The notes beneath the pieces were generated by a model. The model ran no database searches, was not told the origin of the DNA, and saw only the letters and a program-made list of their open reading frames with translations. Position numbers and translations under genes: made by a program. Shown here piece by piece: positions 47,459-55,940 of a DNA stretch of 64,000 bases. The DNA is from Candidatus Gastranaerophilales bacterium (GTDB lineage Bacteria > Cyanobacteriota > Vampirovibrionia > Gastranaerophilales > Gastranaerophilaceae), in the NCBI GenBank assembly GCA_944325175.1, contig CALUYZ010000003.1:1-64000 (forward strand), read 5' to 3'. Each line of letters starts with the position of its first letter. The stretch's first letter is position 1.

Positions 47459-48341
47459 AGACTATCTAAGGCTCCCTGAGTATCTTAAACGACCTATTGC
47501 AAGTTTAGACAACAAAGAAAATAAAAGTGTCAGAAAAATTTTATCAAAATATAATTTAAACACGGTTTGTGACAATGCAAGATGCCCAAACAAAAGCGCA
47601 TGTTATGGTTGTCTTACTGCAACGTTTTTAATTATGGGAAAAACTTGTACCAGAAATTGCAGATTTTGTAATATAACAGGCGGTATTCCGGACCCCTTAA
47701 ATGCCCTTGAGCCAAAAAATGTAGCAAATGCAATAAAAGAATTAAATTTGCAATATGTTGTAATAACCTCTGTAACAAGAGATGATATTAAAGACGGCGG
47801 AGCAAATCATTTTGCACAAACAATTAATGAAATAAGAAAAAATTCAAGCTCGATTGAAATTGAAATTCTAACACCCGATTTTTTAGGCAGCAAAGAAGCT
47901 TTGGATACAATCATAAAGGCTGCCCCCGAAGTTTTTAATCACAATATGGAAACTGTTCCGAGGCTTTATAAAATTGCTCGCCCAAAAGCAGACTATACTC
48001 GTTCTTTAGATGTTTTATCTTACATAAAAGAAAATAATCCCAAAATTATAACAAAAACAGGAATTATGGTTGGCTTAGGCGAAACAAAAGATGAAATTAT
48101 TCAAACAATGAAAGATATTTTGAATTCTAAAGTTGACATCTTAACAATAGGGCAATATATCAGACCCTCTAAGTTGCATTTAAAAGTTGATAAATACTAT
48201 AGCATAGAAGATTTCAAGGAAATGAAACAAATTGCTCTGGATTTAGGCTTTAAGGCTTGTGTGAGCGAACCTTTAGCCAGAAGCAGCTATCAGGCAAAAG
48301 AAACCTATAATAATGTCGTTAAAATAAACAACTTAAAATAG
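47451..48341 (+). CDS. lipA: Lipoyl synthase
   Basis: 296 residues. A radical-SAM enzyme that inserts two sulfurs into octanoyl-protein. Both clusters are visible: the auxiliary one in CDNARCPNKSACYG and the SAM-binding CxxxCxxC in CTRNCRFC. RSS-type C-terminal motif is PLARSSYQA. Its ATG lies inside the upstream dehydrogenase gene. lipB or lplA is not in the window. Confidence 0.96.
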   Translation: MDKDYLRLPEYLKRPIASLDNKENKSVRKILSKYNLNTVCDNARCPNKSACYGCLTATFLIMGKTCTRNCRFCNITGGIPDPLNALEPKNVANAIKELNLQYVVITSVTRDDIKDGGANHFAQTINEIRKNSSSIEIEILTPDFLGSKEALDTIIKAAPEVFNHNMETVPRLYKIARPKADYTRSLDVLSYIKENNPKIITKTGIMVGLGETKDEIIQTMKDILNSKVDILTIGQYIRPSKLHLKVDKYYSIEDFKEMKQIALDLGFKACVSEPLARSSYQAKETYNNVVKINNLK

Positions 48342-48347
48342 CTATAC

Positions 48348-49103
48348 TTATTTTTGCGCCTGATACATCGCCTTTTGTGCAACAACACCGTAGGGTATAG
48401 CCCTGTCTTCCGTTATTAAAATTGTAAAAATATCTCTTAGAATTTTATCATTTGGCGCCGGTGTTTTGTATAAATTTGAAGTTTTGGCACATTCCATATC
48501 ATTGCAGTCGACATTTCCCGGAGTTGGCTTTCTATCTCCATTAACATCAACCAAAATAAGACAGGGCGGAGATATGGTATTATTAGGATTATCCTTTAAA
48601 CCATAGCTTCCGCAGCCATTACAATATACATTACCAAACTGTTCATGCATTTCATCTTTACTTAAATTTACCAAAGTATTAGTGGCTGTGCAGGCAAATT
48701 GCTCGGATTCATGAAGCTTATTTTTGCCTTCGTATAAATCATTGGCGCCGTTAAATTCAAATCTCATACCGTCAGTTGTATAAAATGCACCGTTGCTGCC
48801 CAAAAAAAGACCGCCTAAGGCACTATTTGTGCGCACCATAAATGAAGTTTGACTTGTTGTTTTCAAAATAGACATGTGACGCATTAAATATTGTGGCAAA
48901 TAAGAATTATCATAAGGGCTTTCACCTTCCAAAGCTATATTCATTGAAATTGCACTATTTAAAACTGAAACAGCCTTTTTTAATCCTGTTTTAAATTGCT
49001 GCTGTTCAGAATTTGAAATAACAGATGGTATTGAAATGGCAGCTACAACACCAATTATCGCTAAAGTTATTAAAATTTCCGCCAAAGTGAAAGCCTTTTT
49101 CAT
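48348..49103 (-). CDS. Divergent prepilin-like protein, not of the lectin-tipped family
   Basis: 252 residues from ATG 49103 after AAGGAT. Leader KKA then FTLAEILITLAIIG; the residue before the cut is Ala instead of Gly, which PilD-type peptidases may tolerate. The body has VDVNGDRKPTPGNVDCND, a Ca-loop-like motif common in pseudopilins, and a CNGCG pair. The C-terminus lacks the DUF1566 region and its gene lacks the TGCACCA dyad. Likely another pilus or type II subunit. Confidence 0.85.
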   Translation of the reverse strand: MKKAFTLAEILITLAIIGVVAAISIPSVISNSEQQQFKTGLKKAVSVLNSAISMNIALEGESPYDNSYLPQYLMRHMSILKTTSQTSFMVRTNSALGGLFLGSNGAFYTTDGMRFEFNGANDLYEGKNKLHESEQFACTATNTLVNLSKDEMHEQFGNVYCNGCGSYGLKDNPNNTISPPCLILVDVNGDRKPTPGNVDCNDMECAKTSNLYKTPAPNDKILRDIFTILITEDRAIPYGVVAQKAMYQAQK

Positions 49104-49272
49104 ACGATTATCCTTTTTTATGTAAAAATTGCACAAAAAATAAGGCAAAAGTTGCCCTTACCATAGTTAATTATGGTATATTAGAAACATTGAGATTATA
49201 AATCGCTCATATTTACATTATACATAAATAACAATACTTGTCAATATATATACATACCAATAGGAATATTTT

Positions 49273-49563
49273 ATGCAACGACAGGGTGAACGCTTAAAAC
49301 AAATAAGGCAGGAGTTAGCCTTAACTCAAGAAGAATTTGGCACCTCATTAGGTATCTCTAAACAATTTTATTCAAACATTGAAACAGGAAAAAGCCTTTT
49401 GAATAACGAAAAATTAGAAATTTTACACAGAAAATATAATGTTAATTTGAATTACATCATAGGCGGCACAGGCGAGCATTTTTTAACTTCGCCCAAAAAG
49501 AAAACGGGCGAATTGATTCTAAATTCTATTGAAGAAATATTGAAAAATAATGGTTTGTTGTAA
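49273..49563 (+). CDS. XRE-family HTH transcriptional regulator
   Basis: 96 residues. The helix-turn-helix (~7-60) is clear: LKQIRQELALTQEEFGTSLGISKQFYSNIETGKS. The rest is a short helical tail. It is divergent from the prepilin at 48348-49103 and lies 0.8 kb from the second array, so it is a candidate local regulator, though nothing in sequence ties it to the pilin dyad. Confidence 0.88.
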   Translation: MQRQGERLKQIRQELALTQEEFGTSLGISKQFYSNIETGKSLLNNEKLEILHRKYNVNLNYIIGGTGEHFLTSPKKKTGELILNSIEEILKNNGLL

Positions 49564-49643
49564 AACTTAACAAATTTGGCAATTTTGTTTCTTTTTTTAT
49601 TTTAACTCATAAGTTTTATATATAAAAAATTCAAAAATATACC

Positions 49644-50306
49644 ATGATAAACATTCAAAATTTGCCAAAAAGAAATTTTACACCCACAAAAAATATACCC
49701 TATGACGGTTTTAAAAAGAACAATACACTAAGTTTTACATCCAAACATACAATGAATGTAAACTTAAAAAATAGTGCCACGAAAAGCACAATTTCAGCAC
49801 AAGTTGTTGAATTAGATTATTCACCAAACGATGACAGATTAATCTCAAACCTAAACACCCTCTGGTCAAAAACACAATTTATGGACATTATTTCTGATTT
49901 TTACCACAGAGGAAAAAATAAAAAATTTTTTGTAATTGCACTTGGAAATGACAATAAAATAGAAACAACAGGTGTAAAATCAATTTTACAAGTTGAAAAC
50001 AAACAAGAAAACGGCGAAAGAATTTGCAAAATCGATTTTATACAATCTGCCCCTGAAATTGCTGATAATAAAACAAGTTCAATAAGAGGTGCCGGTGAAA
50101 TAGCATTATATACAGCAGTGGATTATGCCAAAAAAACAGGGTGTAAAAAGGTTGCATTAGCAAGCACAAATAATGGTTTTTACGAAAAAGCCGGTTTTCA
50201 AATGGGCGAAAAAAAAGAACCCCTAAGTGCAATTTCTCCATACTATTTAACCGAAAAAGACTATAATTCTTTTTTAAACAGAGTTAGAGAAAAATATAGC
50301 ATTTAG
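49644..50306 (+). CDS. GNAT-like acetyltransferase with xFxG-type N-terminus
   Basis: 220 residues. The C-terminal part holds a GNAT-like acetyl-CoA segment (SIRGAGEIALYTAVDYAKKTG, then NNGFYEKAGFQMG). The N-terminal ~45 residues are unstructured with NTLSFTSKH, related to the motif seen in other lineage-specific proteins here. Substrate unknown. It lies between the XRE gene and prepilin copy 5 (convergent). Confidence 0.65.
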   Translation: MINIQNLPKRNFTPTKNIPYDGFKKNNTLSFTSKHTMNVNLKNSATKSTISAQVVELDYSPNDDRLISNLNTLWSKTQFMDIISDFYHRGKNKKFFVIALGNDNKIETTGVKSILQVENKQENGERICKIDFIQSAPEIADNKTSSIRGAGEIALYTAVDYAKKTGCKKVALASTNNGFYEKAGFQMGEKKEPLSAISPYYLTEKDYNSFLNRVREKYSI

Positions 50307-50339
50307 CAAAAAACATTATATTGGAATATTTAGATAATT

Positions 50340-51314
50340 TTATTTTATTACACAACGCACATAAGTTGTTTCGCTTCTTTTAACACGGTTTCTATCGCCC
50401 GTTCCAAAGTACTGTGTCCAAGCCAAACCGTCTGAACCCGTAGAAATTATAGAGCCTGACCAAAAAGTATATGTGCTTTCGCTCAAATTAATTAAGGGCG
50501 CATTAACAAATAATGATGCAATTTCATCTCTATCCGGCAATCTTAAATTTTCTCCCTGAACTTTACATGCCATAGATGCATCAACAGCATTTTCATCTGC
50601 ACTATAAGAAGGAACCCTTGATGAATAATCAACTCCATAAGGTATAGGTGCAACCACAACAGGGTTTCTATTATAAAAAGCTGTTATAAACCCAACATCT
50701 TTCCCCACTTCATTGGGACCTTCCGCCCCATTCAAATCATAAACGAAATTAACACACATTTTATTTTGTGCAAAATGAATCAAAGAAGAATCCGAACCGC
50801 ACAACGGATTATAAAAAACCGCCACCGACTCACCATTCACCGTCTCAAAAGCAGCCGCCTTTGTATCCGCCATATCACCGTTTTCATTAGATGATATATG
50901 AAGCCCATTTAAAAGCTTAGAATTCAACTCACTCATTTTTGTCGGAAATACAAGCTCAGATGTTCCATTTAACGTTGCAATTTTACTTGGCACCCCACAC
51001 GAACCCAATTTATCAGGCCCGCAAACATTGTTTATCTTATACACCTTCGACAACGCATCTAAAATAAAACTTTCAGCTGCCGTATCTTCTGTTGCAGTTC
51101 CGTCTTCATCTTCCGTATACGTTCCATACCCACCTAACGTATTCATCTGCCCAATCGCTTGCGCCAGTCTTGCATGAAGCGCCCTTTTTTGAGCATCCCA
51201 TGCTTTTTCATTAACATTCACCAATAAACTAGGCAACGTAATCGCCGCCACAATCCCAATAATCGCCAAAGTAATCAACACCTCAGCCAGCGTAAAACCT
51301 GTTTTCTTATTCAT
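50340..51314 (-). CDS. Prepilin-like protein with variable DUF1566/lectin-like C-terminus (copy 5)
   Basis: 324 residues: leader NKKTG before FTLAEVLITLAIIG, family pilin body, lectin-like end ACKVQGENLRLPDRDEI, variable tract TQYFGTGDRNRVKRSETT with FW and VRC anchors. It is the only copy without its own dyad: it follows copy 6 by 64 bp on the same strand, so both probably share one transcript. Its 5' part is a patchwork: 51091-51166 is identical to copy 2 and 51166-51221 identical to copy 6, each side being diverged from the other parent. Confidence 0.85.
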   Translation of the reverse strand: MNKKTGFTLAEVLITLAIIGIVAAITLPSLLVNVNEKAWDAQKRALHARLAQAIGQMNTLGGYGTYTEDEDGTATEDTAAESFILDALSKVYKINNVCGPDKLGSCGVPSKIATLNGTSELVFPTKMSELNSKLLNGLHISSNENGDMADTKAAAFETVNGESVAVFYNPLCGSDSSLIHFAQNKMCVNFVYDLNGAEGPNEVGKDVGFITAFYNRNPVVVAPIPYGVDYSSRVPSYSADENAVDASMACKVQGENLRLPDRDEIASLFVNAPLINLSESTYTFWSGSIISTGSDGLAWTQYFGTGDRNRVKRSETTYVRCVIK

Positions 51315-51378
51315 GAATAATTACCTTTCTATTTTATCGATGATGCCATTGTTTAGTCTGCATATAATCAAATACATT

Positions 51379-52347
51379 TTATCTTACAATGCAACGAACA
51401 TAAATTGGAAGTGAACGTGCGTAGCGTGGACGAAGACCATCGTTAAAATGTAGACCCCAAGCCAATCCGGAAGTACCGAGTGAATCAACCGAACCTGACC
51501 AATATCCGTTAGATGTTAAATTATTAATAAGAGGAGCATTAATAAATAGCGATGCAAGTTCATCTCTATCGGGTAACCTTAGGTCTTCTCCCATTGTTTT
51601 ACAAGCTGTTTGTGCATCCGTTTTGTCTGCAGCGTCTGTATACTGTGGAACCACTACCGTATAATCGCTACTATATGGTACAGGCGACACAACAACAGGA
51701 TTTTTGTTGTATAAAGCGGTAATAAAACCAACGTCTTTGCCCACTTGGTTTGGTCCTTCAGCACCGTTTAGGTCATACACAAAGTTAACGCACATTTTGT
51801 TTTGAATGTAGTGAGTAGCTGTTGTGTCAGAACTACATAACGGATTATAAAACACCGCTATTGATTCCCCATTTACAGTCTCAAACGCTGCCGCTTTTGT
51901 GTCTGCCATATCACCGTCTTCGCCCGACCAATGCAGCCCATTTAACAGCTTTGAATTTAACTCACTCATTTTAGATGGAAATGCAATTTCAGATTTAGCA
52001 TCATATGTTGTAATTTTACTTGGAATACCGCAAGAACTTAATTTATCGGGTCCACAAACGTTGTTAATTTTGTAAACCTTTGATAGAGCATCCAAAATAA
52101 AGCTTTCAGCTGCCGTATCAGCCGTTGCAGTTCCTTCTGCATCTTCTGTATAGGTTCCATAGCCGCCCAATGCGTTCATCTGTCCTATTGCTTGTGCTAG
52201 TCTTGCATGAAGCGCCCTTTTTTGAGCATCCCATGCTTTTTCATTAACATTCACAAGTAAGCTTGGCAAAGTAATTGCTGCTACTATGCCAATAATAGCT
52301 AAAGTAATAAGAATTTCAGCTAATGTAAACCCTTTTTTCTTTTTCAT
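51379..52347 (-). CDS. Prepilin-like protein with variable DUF1566/lectin-like C-terminus (copy 6)
   Basis: 322 residues with class III leader (KKKKG then FTLAEILITLAIIG) and family body. The variable tract is GLHFNDGLRPRYARSLPI; 17 of 22 codons from just after the Trp through the anchor Cys end in C or T. One residue is missing before the YWSGS anchor compared with other copies. A ~100-base leader insert like that of copy 4 precedes its AGAAAGGT site. Promoter is the leftward one in the second direct repeat. Confidence 0.85.
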   Translation of the reverse strand: MKKKKGFTLAEILITLAIIGIVAAITLPSLLVNVNEKAWDAQKRALHARLAQAIGQMNALGGYGTYTEDAEGTATADTAAESFILDALSKVYKINNVCGPDKLSSCGIPSKITTYDAKSEIAFPSKMSELNSKLLNGLHWSGEDGDMADTKAAAFETVNGESIAVFYNPLCSSDTTATHYIQNKMCVNFVYDLNGAEGPNQVGKDVGFITALYNKNPVVVSPVPYSSDYTVVVPQYTDAADKTDAQTACKTMGEDLRLPDRDELASLFINAPLINNLTSNGYWSGSVDSLGTSGLAWGLHFNDGLRPRYARSLPIYVRCIVR

Positions 52348-52590
52348 AAATAATTACCTTTCTATTGCTAAATAATTCCAACAGGAATATATGATAAGTA
52401 TTACTTCACATATTCTAATATTATCATTATTTTATATTGCCTTCAATGTGTTATGTGGATTTTATCCTTTCAACTTTGCACCAATTTGAGTAAATTTGAT
52501 GCAAGGGGTTAAAATAGTTGTTGGTGTGCTGTTTAAGGTGTTGAGGATTTAAAAAATGTCAAATTTTACCCTCTTGAACTAATCTAAAAA

Positions 52591-52646
52591 CAATGATATA
52601 TTGAGAAAAAGAAGATAAATGCACCAAGATTACTCATTTTGGTGCA
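52591..52646 (-). promoter_or_regulatory. Shared prepilin promoter module (copies 6 and 5)
   Basis: Dyad at 52620-52646, 17 nt, then AATATATCATTG on the minus strand. Confidence 0.6.
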
Positions 52647-52733
52647 TTTTTTTGGTTGAAAAAGTTCTTTATCTAAGAGTGACTAAAATAATAGGACGGG
52701 TGGATATGGAATGTATGCGGAAGATGAGATTTC

Positions 52734-52757
52734 GTTGGGGTAGAAACCCCAACCTAC
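52734..52757 (-). repeat. REP-like GTAG-hairpin element
   Basis: Same GTAG plus GTTGGGG-TTTCTA-CCCCAAC hairpin as 32659-32682. Confidence 0.55.
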
Positions 52758-52796
52758 GAAGTTTTAGTGTATGAATTTAAAATTAAGCAATAAAAA

Positions 52797-52852
52797 TGCA
52801 CCATAATATTCATTATGGTGCAAATGGTTTATATACATTCATATTATCATTG
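52797..52852 (+). promoter_or_regulatory. Shared prepilin promoter module (copy 7)
   Basis: Dyad TGCACCA-N12-TGGTGCA at 52797-52822, 17 nt, then CATATTATCATTG. Despite three base changes in the spacer region the 17-nt distance is kept. Confidence 0.6.
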
Positions 52853-52990
52853 TTTTTTGGAAGTTACAAGCCTTATAATTTTGAAATATTGTGTATTTTT
52901 AGTAGGCTGCTATTCAATAGAATTAACCTTTTTCGGTTTTTTGAAACATAATGAATATTTTGGTCTAAAAAGTTGAAAGGAAAGCAAAAT

Positions 52991-53962
52991 ATGAAAAAGA
53001 AAAAGGGGTTTACTTTAGCTGAGGTGTTGATTACTTTGGCGATTATTGGGATTGTGGCAGCGATTACGTTACCTAGTTTGCTTGTAAACGTAAACGAAAA
53101 AGCGTGGGATGCGCAGAAGAAGGCGTTGCATGCCAGACTGGCGCAAGCCATAGGTCAAATGAACACCCTAGGCGGTTATGGAACCTATACAAAAGGCGAA
53201 ACTGATGATGAAACAGTTGATACCGCCGCTGAGAGTTTTATTTTGGATGCGCTATCAAAAGTTTACAAAATTAATAACGTTTGTGGACCTGATAAACTAA
53301 GTTCTTGTGGTATTCCGAGTAAAATTACAACATTGGATGCGGTTGCTGAGATTACATTTCCAACCATGATGAGTGAACTGAATTCTAAGCTTTTAAATGG
53401 ACAACATCATGCAAATGAAGACGGTGATGTGGCGGATACGAAAGCTGCAGCATTTGAGACAGTAAATGGCGAGTCTATTGCGGTTTTTTATAATCCTTTG
53501 TGTAGTTCTGATACGTCGGCTGACCATTTTGTGCAGAATAAAATGTGTGTTAACTTTGTATATGACTTAAACGGTAAAGAAGGTCCTAATCAGGTTGGCA
53601 AAGATGTTGGGTTTATTACAGCTTTTTATAATAGAAATCCTGTTGTGGTGGCGCCAGCATTTTTTGGTAGCACTTTTGCATCTTCAGTATCAAGCTATGA
53701 TGATGGAACCGGTGTGGTTGATGTATTAGCTGCATGTAAGACGATTGCTGATGATTTAAGAACTCCTGATAGGGATGAGCTTGCGTCATTGTTTGTTAAT
53801 TCGGCTTTGATTAATCTTTTTGATGTTGAAGGCGGATATTGGTCAAGTTCAATTATTTCCATAGGCGCATCAGGAATGGCTTGGGTTGTGGGATTTGATA
53901 CCGGTGCTCGTAATCGTGGACCCAGGTTTCATAAGTATCCTGTTATGTGCATAAGAAAATAA
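52991..53962 (+). CDS. Prepilin-like protein with variable DUF1566/lectin-like C-terminus (copy 7)
   Basis: 323 residues from ATG 52991 after GAAAGGA; an upstream in-frame TTG would overlap that site. Leader KKKKG then FTLAEVLITLAIIG. The loop KGETDDETVD and the lectin-like end (ACKTIADDLRTPDRDEL, where Thr replaces Leu) are the most divergent of the set. Variable tract VVGFDTGARNRGPRFHKYP; the last anchor is VMC. Divergent from copy 6 across direct repeat A. Confidence 0.85.
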   Translation: MKKKKGFTLAEVLITLAIIGIVAAITLPSLLVNVNEKAWDAQKKALHARLAQAIGQMNTLGGYGTYTKGETDDETVDTAAESFILDALSKVYKINNVCGPDKLSSCGIPSKITTLDAVAEITFPTMMSELNSKLLNGQHHANEDGDVADTKAAAFETVNGESIAVFYNPLCSSDTSADHFVQNKMCVNFVYDLNGKEGPNQVGKDVGFITAFYNRNPVVVAPAFFGSTFASSVSSYDDGTGVVDVLAACKTIADDLRTPDRDELASLFVNSALINLFDVEGGYWSSSIISIGASGMAWVVGFDTGARNRGPRFHKYPVMCIRK

Positions 53963-54044
53963 TTGTTTATATGTTTTGATGAGTAAAGCTGTTATATGTA
54001 AGATAATTTTTACAGTTGCTTATTTTTATTGAATTAAGGCGATA

Positions 54045-54095
54045 AAAAACCACACAAGGATAAGGTTTTGATTTTATCATTGTGTGGTTTTTTGT
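54045..54095. terminator. Terminator between prepilin copy 7 and pgk
   Basis: AAAAACCACACAA pairs with TTGTGTGGTTTTT across a ~22-nt loop that itself contains GATAA/TTATC. Usable in both directions. Confidence 0.75.
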
Positions 54096-54108
54096 ATTAG
54101 TTTACATT

Positions 54109-55305
54109 TTATTTATCATCTAATGCTGCAACGCCGGGAAGAATTTTTCCTTCGATAAATTCGAGGGAAGCGCCGCCGCCGGTTGAAACGTGGGTGAAAT
54201 CTTCAGCTTTTGCAAATTTCTTTGCTGCAGAAACTGAATCGCCACCGCCAATAACAGATGTTGCGCCGTTTTTGGTTGCTTCTACTATGGCTTCCAAAAC
54301 AGCTTTTGTGCCTTCTGCAAATTTTGGATTTTCAAAAGCACCAACAGGACCGTTCATTAAAATTGTTTTTGAATTTTTAAGAACTTCAGCGAAAGCTTTT
54401 CTTGATTCAGGTCCTGCATCAACGCCTTCAAAGCCGTCAGGAATTTCATTAATTTTGACAAATTTGTTTGTGCCGTTGCCTGAAAAATCATCAGTAGCGA
54501 GAACATCGGTTGCCATAACAAGTTTAACATTTTTTTCTGCGGCTTTTTTCTCGATTGCTTTTGCAACTTCTAATTGGTCGTCTTCGCAAATTGAATTACC
54601 GATTTTGCCGCCGTTTGCTTTAACAAAAGTATAAGCCATACCGCCGCCTATTATTAAGTTGTCAACTTTATCAATTAAGTTTTCTAAAACGCCGATTTTA
54701 GATGAAACTTTAGCACCGCCTACAACAGCTGTAAAAGGTCTTGTTGGGTTATCTAAGGCTTCTGATAGACATCTGATTTCTTTTTCCATTAATAAACCTG
54801 AAACTGCGGGTTTTAAAACTCTTGCTAATTTAGCGGTTGAAGTGTGGTTTCTGTGAGCTGCGCCAAATGCATCGTTTACATAGAAATCACCAAGTTCTGC
54901 AAGTTTGTTTGCAAAAGTCATATCATCATCTTTTGCTTCTTCTGCTTTATAGTATCTGATATTTTCAAGAAGTGCGATTTGGCCTTCTTTTAAATCTTTT
55001 AACATATCAGCCGCAACATCAACATCGGGGATAAACATAACATCTTCACCCAAAAGTTTTGACATATATTTTGCAACAGGGGCTAAAGTAAATTCAGGAT
55101 TCTTTTCGCCTTTTGGTCTTCCCAAGTGTGCCATTAAAACAATTTTTGCGCCTTTTTCTTTTAAGAAATTAAGGGTAGGTAAAATTGCTTGAATTCTTGT
55201 GTCATCTGTTACATTTTTGTTTTCATCCAAAGGAACGTTGATATCAACTCTGACAAGAGCTTTTTTTCCTTTGATGTCGCCTAAATCTTTAATTGATTTT
55301 TTCAT
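54109..55305 (-). CDS. pgk: Phosphoglycerate kinase
   Basis: 398 residues, normal length. Transfers phosphate from 1,3-bisphosphoglycerate to ADP in glycolysis. Signature ALVRVDINVPLDENKNVTDD, substrate loop MAHLGRPKG, FVNDAFGAAHRNHTST, nucleotide-binding VVGGAKVSSKIGVL and the C-terminal GGGDSVSAAKKF. AAGGAG precedes ATG. Single-gene unit; gap is not adjacent. Confidence 0.98.
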   Translation of the reverse strand: MKKSIKDLGDIKGKKALVRVDINVPLDENKNVTDDTRIQAILPTLNFLKEKGAKIVLMAHLGRPKGEKNPEFTLAPVAKYMSKLLGEDVMFIPDVDVAADMLKDLKEGQIALLENIRYYKAEEAKDDDMTFANKLAELGDFYVNDAFGAAHRNHTSTAKLARVLKPAVSGLLMEKEIRCLSEALDNPTRPFTAVVGGAKVSSKIGVLENLIDKVDNLIIGGGMAYTFVKANGGKIGNSICEDDQLEVAKAIEKKAAEKNVKLVMATDVLATDDFSGNGTNKFVKINEIPDGFEGVDAGPESRKAFAEVLKNSKTILMNGPVGAFENPKFAEGTKAVLEAIVEATKNGATSVIGGGDSVSAAKKFAKAEDFTHVSTGGGASLEFIEGKILPGVAALDDK

Positions 55306-55377
55306 TTTAAACTCCTTTTAAAAGATAAAATTTTATAGTGCTATTTTACAATGAAAAAAACTTTTTTGAAACACAAA

Positions 55378-55404
55378 AAATCAGCCTTAAAATTAAGGCT
55401 GATT
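55378..55404. terminator. Terminator next to the 55438-55695 gene
   Basis: AAATCAGCCTTA pairs with TAAGGCTGATTT around AAAT, with A and T runs on both sides. Confidence 0.8.
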
Positions 55405-55437
55405 TTATTTTCACTTACACTTACAACTTAGAATTAC

Positions 55438-55695
55438 TTAGCTTTCATAGTTAATTGTTGTTTTTTGATTGTCGGCATTTAAAGTCATGCCAAGGCGCAT
55501 TGTTTGATTGTTTATTCTGTCAATTTCGCTTAAAACCTCGCCTGAAAAAACATTTTCATTTTCTTTTAAATATCCTAAAATTGGTTCCCATAAACCGGAA
55601 ATAGCGCTTTCTACGGTATTTACGGTTGCTTCTGCTGTCCTTTGTCTGTTTTCAGGAATTACATTAAAACCAAACGATTTAATATTATTAAGCAT
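55438..55695 (-). CDS. Small hypothetical protein
   Basis: 85 residues from ATG 55695 after AAGGA (MLNNIKSFGFNVIPENRQ). Helical middle (~20-60), mostly soluble. The FGFN near the start is reminiscent of the short Phe-Gly motifs of other lineage-specific proteins. No family is recognised. Confidence 0.6.
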   Translation of the reverse strand: MLNNIKSFGFNVIPENRQRTAEATVNTVESAISGLWEPILGYLKENENVFSGEVLSEIDRINNQTMRLGMTLNADNQKTTINYES

Positions 55696-55940
55696 TGTCA
55701 ATCCTTCTTTATATCAAGTTCTTATAGAACTTCTATCGGCTTCACACAATTTATTCTTTAATAATAATTTGTTTTTTGTAAACATTATTAACATTACAAA
55801 AAAGCCATATATTTATTGTCAGATGTGCTTTTTGCCCATTTGTATAGAATTGTAACAAAAATAAGATATATTGAAATCATAAAAGATATATCGTTTTTAT
55901 ATAATTGTATCCCAATAAGAACAGAAATAAGGAGTAAGAT

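Larger units (their letters stand above)
52476..52980. repeat. Direct repeat A, second copy, between prepilin copies 6 and 7
   Basis: 52476-52834 is identical to 32401-32759, same orientation, 20,075 bp away; the right end is similar but diverged. Contains both promoter dyads and one REP-like hairpin. Confidence 0.93.

Noticed and set aside
48348-49103. Counted at first as an eighth lectin-tipped prepilin
   Set aside because: It shares only the prepilin leader; the C-terminus lacks the WS-S/DLRLP pattern and the promoter lacks the dyad.
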